Shown here: positions 54,075 to 63,930 of the stretch, in pieces
Numbering within the stretch: the stretch's first letter is position 1
Layout of the letters: each line of letters begins with the position of its first letter
Source: Christiangramia salexigens
GTDB lineage: Bacteria > Bacteroidota > Bacteroidia > Flavobacteriales > Flavobacteriaceae
Direction of reading: 5' to 3'
Assembly (NCBI RefSeq): GCF_001889005.1
Contig: NZ_CP018153.1
Span: forward strand, 142,001-206,000
Length of the DNA: 64,000 bases
Made by a program: the position numbers and the translations under genes
Notes under the pieces: generated by a model
The model's input: the letters and a program-made list of their open reading frames with translations, nothing else
What the model was told of the DNA's origin: nothing
The model's database searches: none

Positions 54075-55437
54075 TTAGCAGACCTGCAATATATATTGTA
54101 CTACCAACCAGCATTATAACTAAAGTGTAAGGTAGGATCTCTCTGGCCTTTAAACGTGTTATGGCTAATAGAGGTAACGCCCAAAAAGGTTGTAGCATGT
54201 TGGTGATCTGATCTCCATATGCAAAGGCCATAATAGCCTTATTAAGAGGAACACCTAATTTAATAGCGCTTTCCAAAACCACAGGTCCCTGAATTGCCCA
54301 TTGTCCGCCACCGCTAGGTACAAAAATATTTACAAGCCCTGCACTGAAAAAGGTATAAACCGGCAGACTCAATTGAGTTGCAATCCCCGAAAAGAAATTG
54401 GCTATATCACCCACAATTCCCGTTTCCCGCATGATCCCCATGACTCCAAAATATATAGGGTACTGGATTAAAATTGCAGCTGCCCCGCCTATGGCTTCAT
54501 CCAATGCTTCCAGAAAGGACACAAAATTTGCATGACAAAGGATACACAGACTCAACATAAAGAAGTTAAGCATATTAGGGGTTAAATTACCTGAAACCAG
54601 ATTTTCGTAATAGCTTACTAAAAATGCCAATAATAGCAGGCTGCCAAAGATCTTACTGAGATATTTGGAATGATCCAGTTTTTCTGCACCCTTTATCATC
54701 CTTTTTGTTTCAGATCTATTTCTAATACTTAATTCAAAACTTTTAGTTCCTGTATATCTGGATAAAACATATAATACAATTGGAATGGCAATAAGAAGAA
54801 TCCCAAATAAGATGAGGTTCCAGGAAGAGAAAATGGTAGATTCTGTTGGGATGGAGTTAGGGAGTATGTTCAATAATCTGTTCTTATCGCCCAATGTAAA
54901 TAAAGAAGCGATATGTCCTTCTTCGGCAGCTTTTAAAGGAGCACTTCCACTTATACCTGCATGCCAAACCATGAGTCCTACATAACCTGCGGCACCCACC
55001 AGCGGATAATTTATTTTAAAGCCTCTTGCTTTGGAGGCTTCAGCCACCTTTCGGGCCATGATAGCACCAAAAATCAAACCCAGACCCCAGTTGAAAAATG
55101 CCACCAGCATTGTAGAGACCGATACGATCACAACGGCACTTCCATTTCCCCGCACAAGTCGGGTTAACATACCCGTTAGCCAGGCTATCGGTTTACTCAA
55201 TACAAGTACGTGTCCAAGCACAAGTATCAGCATCATTTGAACAGCAAAAACCAGCAAAGCCGGGTCCCACATTCCATTCTGCCAGAACCTCAAAATGTTT
55301 ACCGCATTTTCCCCGCTGGTTTCGCCGGTAAATAAAAAGGCTATAAGCATAGCGAATAAACTCAGCAGAACCGCTAGAGTAAAGGGAGCCGGAATAAATC
55401 TTTTGAATGTTCTTTCTATAAAACCAGATGCACTCAT
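54067..55437 (-). CDS. Short-chain fatty acid transporter (AtoE family)
   Basis: A 456-aa inner-membrane protein with about eleven hydrophobic helices. The N-terminus MSASGFIERTFKRFIPAPFTLAVLL, the NWGLGLIFGAIMARKVAE block and the PSGGGQWAIQGPVVLESA block are typical of the AtoE/TIGR00366 family, which takes up short-chain fatty acids such as butyrate or acetoacetate. Single gene, length normal for the family. Confidence 0.87.
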   Translation of the reverse strand: MSASGFIERTFKRFIPAPFTLAVLLSLFAMLIAFLFTGETSGENAVNILRFWQNGMWDPALLVFAVQMMLILVLGHVLVLSKPIAWLTGMLTRLVRGNGSAVVIVSVSTMLVAFFNWGLGLIFGAIMARKVAEASKARGFKINYPLVGAAGYVGLMVWHAGISGSAPLKAAEEGHIASLFTLGDKNRLLNILPNSIPTESTIFSSWNLILFGILLIAIPIVLYVLSRYTGTKSFELSIRNRSETKRMIKGAEKLDHSKYLSKIFGSLLLLAFLVSYYENLVSGNLTPNMLNFFMLSLCILCHANFVSFLEALDEAIGGAAAILIQYPIYFGVMGIMRETGIVGDIANFFSGIATQLSLPVYTFFSAGLVNIFVPSGGGQWAIQGPVVLESAIKLGVPLNKAIMAFAYGDQITNMLQPFWALPLLAITRLKAREILPYTLVIMLVGSTIYIAGLLII

Positions 55438-55761
55438 AATGTCAAATATCTATAAATATTCTAAAATTTTTAAAGCCAAGCTATTAAAGATTTCATTTTA
55501 ACTGCTACGGTTAGGTTCCTTTAAGATTTAAAACATACATATAGGGATATGAAGAATCCCAGATATGCTTTTAACCGTACTATAATTTTTCAAATTTTAC
55601 AGTTTATCGGGTAACTTCTTTTCTACGGGTGTTGAAATCGGTAAATGAGTGGTTGGCATCTTTAAGCATCTGGTAGCAAATAAGTCACCATATCTTAGTG
55701 GTGTTAATCAATCAAATAACAAACCAGTTATATCATTAATATTCATTAAAAATTAAATGTT
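55438..55761. other. Intergenic, no gene seen
   Basis: 324 bp between divergent genes; AT-rich, no obvious hairpin or promoter pair. Small frames here lack coding character. Confidence 0.4.
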
Positions 55762-56316
55762 ATGAGATCATTTATTCTTTCAATTTTATTCGTAGCTGTT
55801 GCAGGTTTTACCTATGCACAGGAAATTACAGAACTTGAAGAAGCCAAAGTTGGTTTCTCACCGTTAGATGCTAAAATTACCCAGCAGGGTGATTCCTATA
55901 GCTTTACAGTTAACGAAGCCTATACTGGCGAATTTGCAGAAAATCCAATTGCCTTCTTAAAAGCAAATTTTGATATTCAGAATTTTATTACAGAAACCGA
56001 AGACGAAAATTTCGATTCTTATGAAGTAAATATTAGAAGTTCCAATGGACATCTTAAAGCAGATTATGACAAGCATGGGGAACTTGTGAGTACATTCCAG
56101 AAATTTAAAAATATAGTGTTACCACCCGAGGTTAGAAACGAATTGTATATGACCTATAAAGGCTGGAATATGACCGAAAATAAATATCTGGCCGCAAGTG
56201 ATGGAGATATTTTGAATATGGAGGTCTATAAGATTCGTCTTGAAAAAGGCAATCAAAAACAAAACATTAAGCTGGATGCGCTTCAAACTAGTAGGTCTGG
56301 TGTTGCCAGTAACTAA
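55762..56316 (+). CDS. Secreted PepSY-like protein, 184 aa
   Basis: An Sec signal peptide (MRSFILSILFVAVAGFTYAQ) is followed by a 164-residue mature protein, periplasmic or surface-exposed. The repeated pattern of YEVNIRSSNGHLKADYDKHG and YMTYKGWNMTENKY looks like the PepSY-like (DUF2874) fold often seen in secreted Bacteroidota proteins, but the match is by eye. Followed by a terminator; no operon partner. Confidence 0.7.
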   Translation: MRSFILSILFVAVAGFTYAQEITELEEAKVGFSPLDAKITQQGDSYSFTVNEAYTGEFAENPIAFLKANFDIQNFITETEDENFDSYEVNIRSSNGHLKADYDKHGELVSTFQKFKNIVLPPEVRNELYMTYKGWNMTENKYLAASDGDILNMEVYKIRLEKGNQKQNIKLDALQTSRSGVASN

Positions 56317-56353
56317 GTAGAACTATGTTTTCTTCAATCAAATTTAAAAGTTA

Positions 56354-56394
56354 AGGGCTATCAACTAAACAAAAGTTGGTAGCTCTTCTTTTTT
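56354..56394 (+). terminator. Intrinsic terminator
   Basis: AGGGCTATCAACT pairs with AGTTGGTAGCTCT (two wobble pairs), with a 7-base A-rich loop and a T-rich tail. It ends the PepSY-like gene. Confidence 0.8.
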
Positions 56395-56493
56395 ATATAC
56401 TTATTGTGTTTAAAATGTATAATACTGACAGATAATTAATTATCATTTTTAAGGGAAATAGTTATAAATTACAGAATACTAAGTTTTCAAACT

Positions 56494-57258
56494 ATGAAGG
56501 CACTCATAATAGATGATGAGGAACTGGCCAGAAAAAGGGTTCTGAATTTATTGGAGGATATTGAAGAGATAAGTGTAATAGGTGAATGTGCTACTGGAAA
56601 ATCTGCAGTAAAGAGCATTAACGAACAAAGACCAGACCTGATTTTTCTGGATATCAATATGAAGGATATGAATGGTTTTGAAGTCCTTCAAAAGGTTGAA
56701 ATCTCACCTAAACCAATTGTGATCTTTGTGACCGCATATGACAATTATGCGCTGAAAGCTTTTGATGTGGAGGCTTTTGATTTTTTATTGAAGCCATTTA
56801 AGGATCAGCGGTTTTTAAAGACCATAGAAAAGGTTTTAAAAACCACCAGGACAGAAGCCGATTCATTGTTCGAGAAGCGGGTCATGGAGCTCTTTCATCA
56901 ATTTTCACAGGGGAGTAGTGTGGCAAATACTGCTGCGAAGATCCCGGTTAAGCATGGAAATAAAACAGCTCTTATTGCTCCCGAAGACATACTCTATATT
57001 CTCGCCTCGGGATATTATGCAGAGATATTTATTGAAAAAAAGAAATATGTATTACGGGAATCGTTGAATAATCTTGAGCAACTTCTGGAAGGGAGTAATT
57101 TTATTAGGGTTCACCGTTCGGCGATCTTAAACCTGAACTATGTAAAAGAGATCGTGCATTCAGATTATTCAGAGATCGATGCGAAAATGACCGACGGGAA
57201 ATTATTGCGTATATCAAAATCTCATAAAAAGGAATTTCTGCAAAAACTAGGTATTTAA
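56494..57258 (+). CDS. LytTR-type response regulator
   Basis: A 254-aa regulator: receiver domain (LIIDDEELARKRV; acceptor D53 in FLDINMKDMNG; FLLKPFKDQRF) and a C-terminal LytTR DNA-binding domain (about 150-252; KIPVKHGNKTALI, YAEIFIEKKKYVLRESLNNLE, FIRVHRSAILNLNYV). It is one base away from its sensor kinase gene. Acts as a transcription regulator; targets unknown. Confidence 0.93.
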   Translation: MKALIIDDEELARKRVLNLLEDIEEISVIGECATGKSAVKSINEQRPDLIFLDINMKDMNGFEVLQKVEISPKPIVIFVTAYDNYALKAFDVEAFDFLLKPFKDQRFLKTIEKVLKTTRTEADSLFEKRVMELFHQFSQGSSVANTAAKIPVKHGNKTALIAPEDILYILASGYYAEIFIEKKKYVLRESLNNLEQLLEGSNFIRVHRSAILNLNYVKEIVHSDYSEIDAKMTDGKLLRISKSHKKEFLQKLGI

Positions 57259-57259
57259 C

Positions 57260-58372
57260 ATGGGCCTTTCAAAACTTAAGGAAAAGTATATAGACTTCAG
57301 ACTTGTTCTGCTGCTTGCAGGATTTTATCTGATGTTTGATATCGTGCTTATAGGTAAGATCGCCTATTTGCAAACTTTCCGGGAAATGGAAGCCGAAAAT
57401 TTTATCTGGTCTAAATTCTTATTGCATAATATAGCTTTTGATTATGTGATCGTTCTAAGTTATATGACCTTGATTGCTATTAGTACGAAAAGGTTTCTTA
57501 ATAGAAATTATTCCTGGGTAAAGATCATTATAATACATACTATTTTTTCATTGCTCATTGGGATGGTAATCAGATTTCTGGGTGATCTTTATTCACTGAT
57601 CTTTGGACGTTTAAATCTTGAAGATTACGATATAGCTGAAAGTATTTACGCCTTCGTTTATGTGATTGATCTCAATTTTTTGATCTATTTCGCCATGGTC
57701 TTTATTATTTATACTTACTATTATTTGCGTCAGATCAAAGTCGCAGAAAAGCGTCACTCCAAGCTTGAGTCGCAATTGGTGACAACTAGAATGAAAATGC
57801 TTACTTCGCAGTTACAACCCCATTTTTTATTTAATACCCTTAATTCCATCACTGTTCTTACAGACCTGGATCCGGCAAAGGCAAGGGATACCATTGCAGA
57901 TCTTAGCGATTTTTTAAGGGAGATCCTTTACAATAGTGACAATAACCGAATTAGTCTTGAAGAGGAACTAAGGATCCTGGAATACTATCTCAATATTCTT
58001 AATATCAGGTTTTCCGATCATCTTAAGATCTACAAAAATATTGATGAAGACTTATTGCAGTATCGGGTTCCTGCTTTACTATTACAGCCGCTTATTGAGA
58101 ATTCCATAAAACACGGATATTCATATGATCATACAGATCTTGAGATCAAGATCTCGGTGTACAGAGAAGCCGGAAGCATTGTAATAAAAGTAGAAAATAA
58201 TGGTCAATCGCTCGTAGAGTCCCATTCTCACTTAATTGAAAACGGGTTAGGGTTAAAAAATATCCATGATCGTCTGGAAACCTTGTATCAGGAAAGTTAT
58301 TATTTCAATATTAGTAATAAAGAGGATGGGTCCGGAGTGGAAACCATTATAAAAATTCCTGCACAAAGGTGA
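57260..58372 (+). CDS. LytS/YehU-type sensor histidine kinase
   Basis: A 370-aa membrane kinase: four membrane helices (about 14-36, 48-70, 88-112 and 128-152), a short coiled linker, the His_kinase domain with H188 in QLQPHFLFNTLNSI, and an HATPase_c domain (LLQPLIENSIKHG, ENNGQSL, GLGLKNIHDRL). It is the cognate partner of the LytTR regulator encoded immediately upstream. Confidence 0.93.
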   Translation: MGLSKLKEKYIDFRLVLLLAGFYLMFDIVLIGKIAYLQTFREMEAENFIWSKFLLHNIAFDYVIVLSYMTLIAISTKRFLNRNYSWVKIIIIHTIFSLLIGMVIRFLGDLYSLIFGRLNLEDYDIAESIYAFVYVIDLNFLIYFAMVFIIYTYYYLRQIKVAEKRHSKLESQLVTTRMKMLTSQLQPHFLFNTLNSITVLTDLDPAKARDTIADLSDFLREILYNSDNNRISLEEELRILEYYLNILNIRFSDHLKIYKNIDEDLLQYRVPALLLQPLIENSIKHGYSYDHTDLEIKISVYREAGSIVIKVENNGQSLVESHSHLIENGLGLKNIHDRLETLYQESYYFNISNKEDGSGVETIIKIPAQR

Positions 58373-58460
58373 TTTTAACGGTCTATAATGGCATCATCGT
58401 TTATGGCCTATCACTACTATCAATTTTAATCCAGGTCAATACGCCAAACCTGGAGAACAT

Positions 58461-58495
58461 AAATTCCCTTAGTAGTTAAATTACTAAGGGAATTT
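58461..58495. terminator. Strong bidirectional terminator
   Basis: A perfect 14-bp stem (AAATTCCCTTAGTA / TACTAAGGGAATTT) with a 7-base loop, located between the convergent kinase gene and the FAD oxidase gene. Confidence 0.85.
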
Positions 58496-58567
58496 CTAAT
58501 AACTATAATCAAGAACATCAGAGGCTAAATTAGTCCCTGAATTAAATTGGTTTAATTCCGAAAATCA

Positions 58568-59950
58568 TCAGGCAGGTTTGATATTCTGATTGACTCTAAA
58601 AAAGTTATTCGGATCATACTTGGTTTTAATTTCCTGCAATCTTTTATAATTATGCTTAAATGAAGCTTTTATACGTTCCTGGCCTTCATCCATCATAAAA
58701 TTGGAATAGGCGCCTCCCATGGAATGAGGGTGTAATGCATCCCAATAGGACTTACACCAGCTTGTGATCAATTCGGCATTGCTGTGATCTGGATCTACAC
58801 CCACAATTACTCCCGAATATTTCGCATTTCTATAGGCCCAGGCTGTATCAGAAGAACCGGGCTTAGCTGCTTTTCCATTGATAGGGTATAAATGCATTTG
58901 CGAAAGCGGAGTAGGGGTTTGGCCTCCATAAGTTAAATGAACTTTAGCTGCATCTGCAGAAATTTCATCAAAAAAGTCGCCTCTCCAATACCATTGCAGG
59001 CCAGGAGGCATCATTTTATCAAAAAGGGTCTGTAGAGTAGGATAGGGTAATTCACCAACATGCTCAAATACAGGTTCTAACTTTAGAACGGGCTCAAATA
59101 ATTTCTTAAAGTTTTTTGGGTCACCCGTATAACACCATACAATACCGCAAAATTTCTTCTTATGAAGGGGTTCAGGAAAGGGAGGGCCGGGAATAACCAT
59201 AGTAGCGATAAAACCCGAAAGATCTTCCGGGGCTCTATCGATAAACTTGTCATACCATGCTATAATTTCTTCAGTCTTTTCTATTGGCCATAAAGTAGGG
59301 CCTCCAATCACATTTTTAATTTTATGCGCCTGAAACAAGAACGAAGTGATGATTCCAAAGTTTCCACCTCCACCACGAATGGCCCAGAAGATATCTGCAT
59401 TTTGATCTTTATTAGCGGTTATTACTTTACCGTCTGCAAGAACAATATCGGCCTCCAATAAATTATCAATGGTTAGTCCAAATTTTCTTGATAAATATCC
59501 AACTCCGCCACCTAAAGTTAGTCCGCCCACTCCTGTGGTAGATATTATTCCTGCAGGAACAGCGAGACCAAAAGCATGAGTGGCATGATCTACTTCACCC
59601 CAGAGATTTCCACCACCAACACGAACAGTATCATTTGCGGTGTTCACACGTATATATTTAATGCCTGAAAGGTCTATTACCAATCCTTCATCGCATATTC
59701 CAAGGCCTCCGCCATTGTGTCCGCCAGATCTTACCGCGGTAAGAAGCTTATTATTTCTCCCGAAATGTACTGCGGTAATTACATCGGCAACATCTACGCA
59801 CTTTGCGATCATTGCCGGACGTTTATCGATCATTGCATTATAAACTTTTCGGGCATCCTCATAATGCAAATCACCTTCAAGTATCAGTTCTCCTCTTAAG
59901 GCTTCCCGGAATTCCTGGATCTTGGTATTATCCATCATTAATGTACTCAT
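58568..59950 (-). CDS. FAD-linked oxidase, berberine-bridge type
   Basis: A 460-aa PCMH-type flavoprotein. FAD-binding core RSGGHNGGG with H78, the usual site of covalent 8-alpha-histidyl FAD; GVGGLTLGGGVGYLSRKFG (141-159); and a C-terminal BBE segment KYDPNNFFRVNQNIKP. The second anchor, a cysteine in GxC of bicovalent members, is replaced by isoleucine (GIISTTG, 134-140), so at most one covalent bond is expected. No signal peptide; probably cytoplasmic. Substrate (sugar, alcohol or aromatic) cannot be told. Single gene. Confidence 0.85.
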   Translation of the reverse strand: MSTLMMDNTKIQEFREALRGELILEGDLHYEDARKVYNAMIDKRPAMIAKCVDVADVITAVHFGRNNKLLTAVRSGGHNGGGLGICDEGLVIDLSGIKYIRVNTANDTVRVGGGNLWGEVDHATHAFGLAVPAGIISTTGVGGLTLGGGVGYLSRKFGLTIDNLLEADIVLADGKVITANKDQNADIFWAIRGGGGNFGIITSFLFQAHKIKNVIGGPTLWPIEKTEEIIAWYDKFIDRAPEDLSGFIATMVIPGPPFPEPLHKKKFCGIVWCYTGDPKNFKKLFEPVLKLEPVFEHVGELPYPTLQTLFDKMMPPGLQWYWRGDFFDEISADAAKVHLTYGGQTPTPLSQMHLYPINGKAAKPGSSDTAWAYRNAKYSGVIVGVDPDHSNAELITSWCKSYWDALHPHSMGGAYSNFMMDEGQERIKASFKHNYKRLQEIKTKYDPNNFFRVNQNIKPA

Positions 59951-60325
59951 AATGTAATTTTTTTAACTCTGGTTAGTAAACAAAAGACCGAACCAGATGA
60001 AACGTTTATGTAAGGAATTACGAGATGACCTTGAAAACATCTTTTCTGATTCAACTAAAGATTATTAAACGGGGAGTAAATGCCTAAGACCTAATTCTGT
60101 TTTGTTATTGGATCTATAAGGCCTGTACACATCGTACAGTTAAATGGGAGGTGTCTTAAACCGAAAATAGAGCAGGTAAGATGAGGGAATATAATTTTAG
60201 CTTTTAGCGACTAAAAGCTATTAAAGTTAATCAAAATGATTTTAAATGTCTGAAATTTAACTAGTTAAAATTTAATCAGGCATCTGTTATTGTCATTACT
60301 TTTTAATTGTCAATTGTAGCTTTTA
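59951..60325. other. Intergenic, no gene seen
   Basis: 375 bp between two minus-strand genes. A short hairpin, CTGTAC/GTACAG, near 60125 is the only structure noticed. It should contain the promoter of the FAD oxidase gene and the end of the cyanophycin synthetase transcript. Confidence 0.4.
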
Positions 60326-62980
60326 TTAGTTACTGCTAGCGGAGAATTCTGGTTTCAATTTTAATGAACCCATATCATCTTTAGATTTAAATTCATGAAG
60401 CAATGTTAGGGATTCGGTAATACTATCACTGCAAAGCACGATCAATGAATTAGCCTTTGCCTGGTTTATGGCGAATTTTATGGACTCAGCTTCAGATCCC
60501 GCTAGACTTACAAGCATATCAGGTTTTATCTTTTGAATTCCGGCAAGAAGCAGTCCGGTGAGATGTTCGGAAGAATTCCCACGGAGATCCTTATCATTTC
60601 GTATGATTATCTCATCAAAAATTTCTGCAGCAATAGCTCCAACTTCTTCTGTGTCTTCATCTCGTCTATCGCCTATACCTGCAATGATGCCAACCTTGTA
60701 ACAGGGGTCCATGCCAGATATGAATTTTTGAAGGGCACGCATGCCATGCGGATTATGGGCATAATCCAATAGAAAGTTGAAATTGCTGAACCTGAAAAGG
60801 TTTAAGCGGCCAGGTGTATGTTCTTCTGAAGGAATAAAGCTTTTTAAGCCCTGGATAATATCAGTTATTTTAAATTCGGCAATATGAGCAGCAAGGATAG
60901 ATGCCAAAACATTTTCTATCATAAAACCTGCTTTACCGCCATAAGTTAAAGGGATGTCTTTTACTTTTAAAATTCTCATTTTCCATTGGCCTTTAGCAAT
61001 ACTTACATAGGAATTTTCAAATACAGCGGTTAAACCGCCCTCATCCTGAAATTTTTTGATCCTTGGATTATCCTCATACATCGAGAACAATGCAATGTTA
61101 CATTTAAGTCTGGATCTCATTTCATAAACCAGGTCGTCGTCTGCATTCAGAATAGCAAATCCATCGGGTTTGACAGTTTCCGGAATTACAGCTTTCACTT
61201 TGGCTAGTTGCTCCAGATTATGAATTCCTTCGAGACCAAGGTGATCACTGGCAACATTGGTTACGATAGCGATATCACACTGGTCAAATGCAAGACCACT
61301 TCGTAACAAACCTCCGCGAGCGCATTCAAGAACTGCAAAATCCACTCCGGGATCTTTAAGCACTAATTCTGTACTTGCCGGGCCTGTACAGTCGCCTTTT
61401 AGAACCAGATGATCATGAATATAAACCCCATCTGAGGTAGTATATCCAACATTTTTACCACAAGTCTTGCTTATATGTGCAATTAAACGAGTTGTGGTTG
61501 TTTTGCCATTAGTTCCGGTAATTGCGATAATTGGAATTAATCCTTTATCCTTTCCGGGGAATAGGCCATCCAAGACAGGTGCAGCTACATTTCTTGGGAG
61601 TCCTAGAGTAGGAGCTAAATGCATTCTAAAACCGGGAGCAGCATTCACTTCTATTACCGTCCCATTGGATGGGTCCAGAGGTACTCTAATATCTTTGCTA
61701 ATAATATCTATTCCGCAAATATCCAGACCTATTAATCTTGAGATCCTTTCTGCCATAAAGATATTTGTAGGATGTACAAGATTTGTGACATCCTCTGCAG
61801 TTCCCCCTGTACTAAGGTTCGCAGTATCTTTTACAATAAGAGATTCATTCTCGGGAAGAATAGAATCAGGATTATAATTTTTTTCATTAAGCAGCTTAAG
61901 ACTTGCAGCATCCAATACAATTTTGGTTAGCAGGTTCTCATGGCTATCACCACGCCGCGGATCACTGTTCACCTTTTTAATAAGTTGTTTGATCGTGGAT
62001 TTACCATCTCCAATAATTTGAGCAGGAATGCGCCTTGCGGCAGCTACAAATTTATTATTAATCACCAAGATTCTATAATCGTGACCGCTATAATGCTTTT
62101 CTACGATCAATTTTTCTGAAATTTCTTTAGCTCGGTGAAAGGCTTCTGTCGCTCTTGAAATATTCCGAATGTCTGAAGTTATGCCTCGGCCGTGATTACC
62201 ATTAATTGGTTTGATCACGAGAGGATAGCCCACAAAGTTGCAGGCTTGTTCAAGCTCAGAGATATTACTTATGATCTCACCTGCAGGAACAGGGATAGCA
62301 GCCTGGCTAAGCAAGTGTTTAGTATCCCTTTTGTCACAGGCAATATCTACTCCAATATTTGAGGTATTACTTGTAATTGTAGCCTGGATTCGTCTTTGTT
62401 TAGATCCGTAGCCTAACTGAATAAAAGATTCGGTATCAAGTTTTAACCAGGGGATCCCTCTGGATTCTGCTTCTTTTAGGATGGACTCCGTGCTAGGGCC
62501 AAATCTGCTCCTGGCGTCCAGCTTTTTGAGTTTTTGAATATCCCTTGTCAGCTTATACGGCTTATCTGCGATCAAGGCTTCACATATTTTTACGGCACGT
62601 TTTGCTGCGAATTTACCGGCAGCTTCACTGGTATAGGAAAAGACGACCTGATAGACTCCTTTTTCCCCATATCCTCTTGTTCGGCCAAAACCCGTGAACA
62701 TGCCAGCCATACTCTGAATTTCCAGAGCTATATGCTCTATAACATGTCCCATCCAGGTGCCTTCATTCAAGCGAATGAATAATCCGCCCGGTTGGTCTTC
62801 AGAACAAAAATGTTGTTCTAGACCGGGAAGAAGTTTTTTTATGCGTTCTGTGAAACCAGTAATTTTATTTGAAGGATAATTCTCCATCTCTTCCAGATCG
62901 AGAACCATTATTATAAGTTTTTTATGTCTTATTGACCAATAATTTGGGCCCCTCAGCGCGCGGATCGATCGTATTTTCAT
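60326..62980 (-). CDS. cphA: Cyanophycin synthetase
   Basis: An 884-aa ligase with the three CphA parts in order: an N-terminal domain (about 1-160), an ATP-grasp domain (about 220-475; LVIKPINGNHGRGI, GIDIISKDI, VIEVNAAPGFRMH) and a Mur-ligase-like domain with P-loop GTNGKTTTT (about 489-497), followed by LDYAHNPHG and GDRRDEDTEE. It would build multi-L-arginyl-poly-L-aspartate, a nitrogen reserve, from Asp and Arg with ATP. Length is typical. It is divergent from a cyanophycinase gene 89 bp away, so synthesis and degradation share a control region. Confidence 0.92.
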   Translation of the reverse strand: MKIRSIRALRGPNYWSIRHKKLIIMVLDLEEMENYPSNKITGFTERIKKLLPGLEQHFCSEDQPGGLFIRLNEGTWMGHVIEHIALEIQSMAGMFTGFGRTRGYGEKGVYQVVFSYTSEAAGKFAAKRAVKICEALIADKPYKLTRDIQKLKKLDARSRFGPSTESILKEAESRGIPWLKLDTESFIQLGYGSKQRRIQATITSNTSNIGVDIACDKRDTKHLLSQAAIPVPAGEIISNISELEQACNFVGYPLVIKPINGNHGRGITSDIRNISRATEAFHRAKEISEKLIVEKHYSGHDYRILVINNKFVAAARRIPAQIIGDGKSTIKQLIKKVNSDPRRGDSHENLLTKIVLDAASLKLLNEKNYNPDSILPENESLIVKDTANLSTGGTAEDVTNLVHPTNIFMAERISRLIGLDICGIDIISKDIRVPLDPSNGTVIEVNAAPGFRMHLAPTLGLPRNVAAPVLDGLFPGKDKGLIPIIAITGTNGKTTTTRLIAHISKTCGKNVGYTTSDGVYIHDHLVLKGDCTGPASTELVLKDPGVDFAVLECARGGLLRSGLAFDQCDIAIVTNVASDHLGLEGIHNLEQLAKVKAVIPETVKPDGFAILNADDDLVYEMRSRLKCNIALFSMYEDNPRIKKFQDEGGLTAVFENSYVSIAKGQWKMRILKVKDIPLTYGGKAGFMIENVLASILAAHIAEFKITDIIQGLKSFIPSEEHTPGRLNLFRFSNFNFLLDYAHNPHGMRALQKFISGMDPCYKVGIIAGIGDRRDEDTEEVGAIAAEIFDEIIIRNDKDLRGNSSEHLTGLLLAGIQKIKPDMLVSLAGSEAESIKFAINQAKANSLIVLCSDSITESLTLLHEFKSKDDMGSLKLKPEFSASSN

Positions 62981-63069
62981 GCGGGATAGATAATTGATTC
63001 ATAATGCTTTAAATAAAATTAGACTATTTACCGGAACAACAGTATTTTAGTATATTAAATTTTAGGTAA

Positions 63070-63930
63070 ATGAGTTCTAAAGGCATCTTAATTCCAATTG
63101 GTGGGAATGAAAATAAAGGGATTGGAAAAAATGAAAAGTACCACACAGAAAATATTGAAGGCGGAATTCTATCACGGGTGGTTTTGGAAAGCGGGGGTGT
63201 TAATGCTTTAATACTAATTATTCCTACAGCTTCGAGTATTCCGAATAAAGTTAGTAAAGCATATTTATATGCGTTTTCGCAATTGGGGTGCAAGAATGTC
63301 AAAGTCCTTAATATCAGGAAAAGAGAGCAATCTGAAGACAAGACCTATCTTGAGTTGATTAGACAGGCAGATTGTGTGCTGTTTTCCGGAGGAAATCAGT
63401 CTGAGATCATAGATAAGATAAAAGATACCAGCTTACATCATATTTTAACCGAGAGGTATCAAAACAGCGCCTTGGTAATTGCGGGAACAAGTGCCGGTGC
63501 CATGTGTATGTCTGAAGAAATGATCACCGGTGGGCGACATAAAGAAGCCTTTATGAAAGGTGCCGTAGGCATGACCAAAGGAATGGGCTTTCTTCCACAT
63601 GTTATTATTGATTCACACTTCATTAGGCGTGGTAGGTTTGGGAGACTTGCTGAGGCAGTAGCCAAATTTCCTAATCTCGTTGGAATTGGACTTGCGGAAA
63701 ATACAGGACTTGTAATCAAAGATTGTAATACGGTAGAAATAGTTGGTTCCGGGATGGTGATTATATTCGATCCAAGTGAACTGGAATTCAATACCGAGAA
63801 ATATATCAATAATGGGGAATTAATGTCTCTAACCAATTTAAAGACGCACATTCTGGCAGAAGGAGATGTATTTAACTGTGAGAAACATCAGGTTAAGATC
63901 TTACACGTGGAAACTCCCGTTAAGGATTAA
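63070..63930 (+). CDS. cphB: Cyanophycinase
   Basis: A 286-aa serine exopeptidase of family S51: FSGGNQSEI, then the nucleophile S141 in GTSAGAM, DSHFIRRGRFGRL, and GIGLAENTGLV. It cuts cyanophycin into beta-Asp-Arg dipeptides. It has no signal peptide, consistent with acting on intracellular granules. The neighbouring minus-strand gene at the window edge appears to encode the enzyme for the next step. Confidence 0.92.
   Translation: MSSKGILIPIGGNENKGIGKNEKYHTENIEGGILSRVVLESGGVNALILIIPTASSIPNKVSKAYLYAFSQLGCKNVKVLNIRKREQSEDKTYLELIRQADCVLFSGGNQSEIIDKIKDTSLHHILTERYQNSALVIAGTSAGAMCMSEEMITGGRHKEAFMKGAVGMTKGMGFLPHVIIDSHFIRRGRFGRLAEAVAKFPNLVGIGLAENTGLVIKDCNTVEIVGSGMVIIFDPSELEFNTEKYINNGELMSLTNLKTHILAEGDVFNCEKHQVKILHVETPVKD

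Noticed and set aside
61467..61877. Long plus-strand open frame inside cphA
   Set aside because: It is antisense to the well-conserved Mur-ligase and ATP-grasp core of cyanophycin synthetase and has no features of its own.
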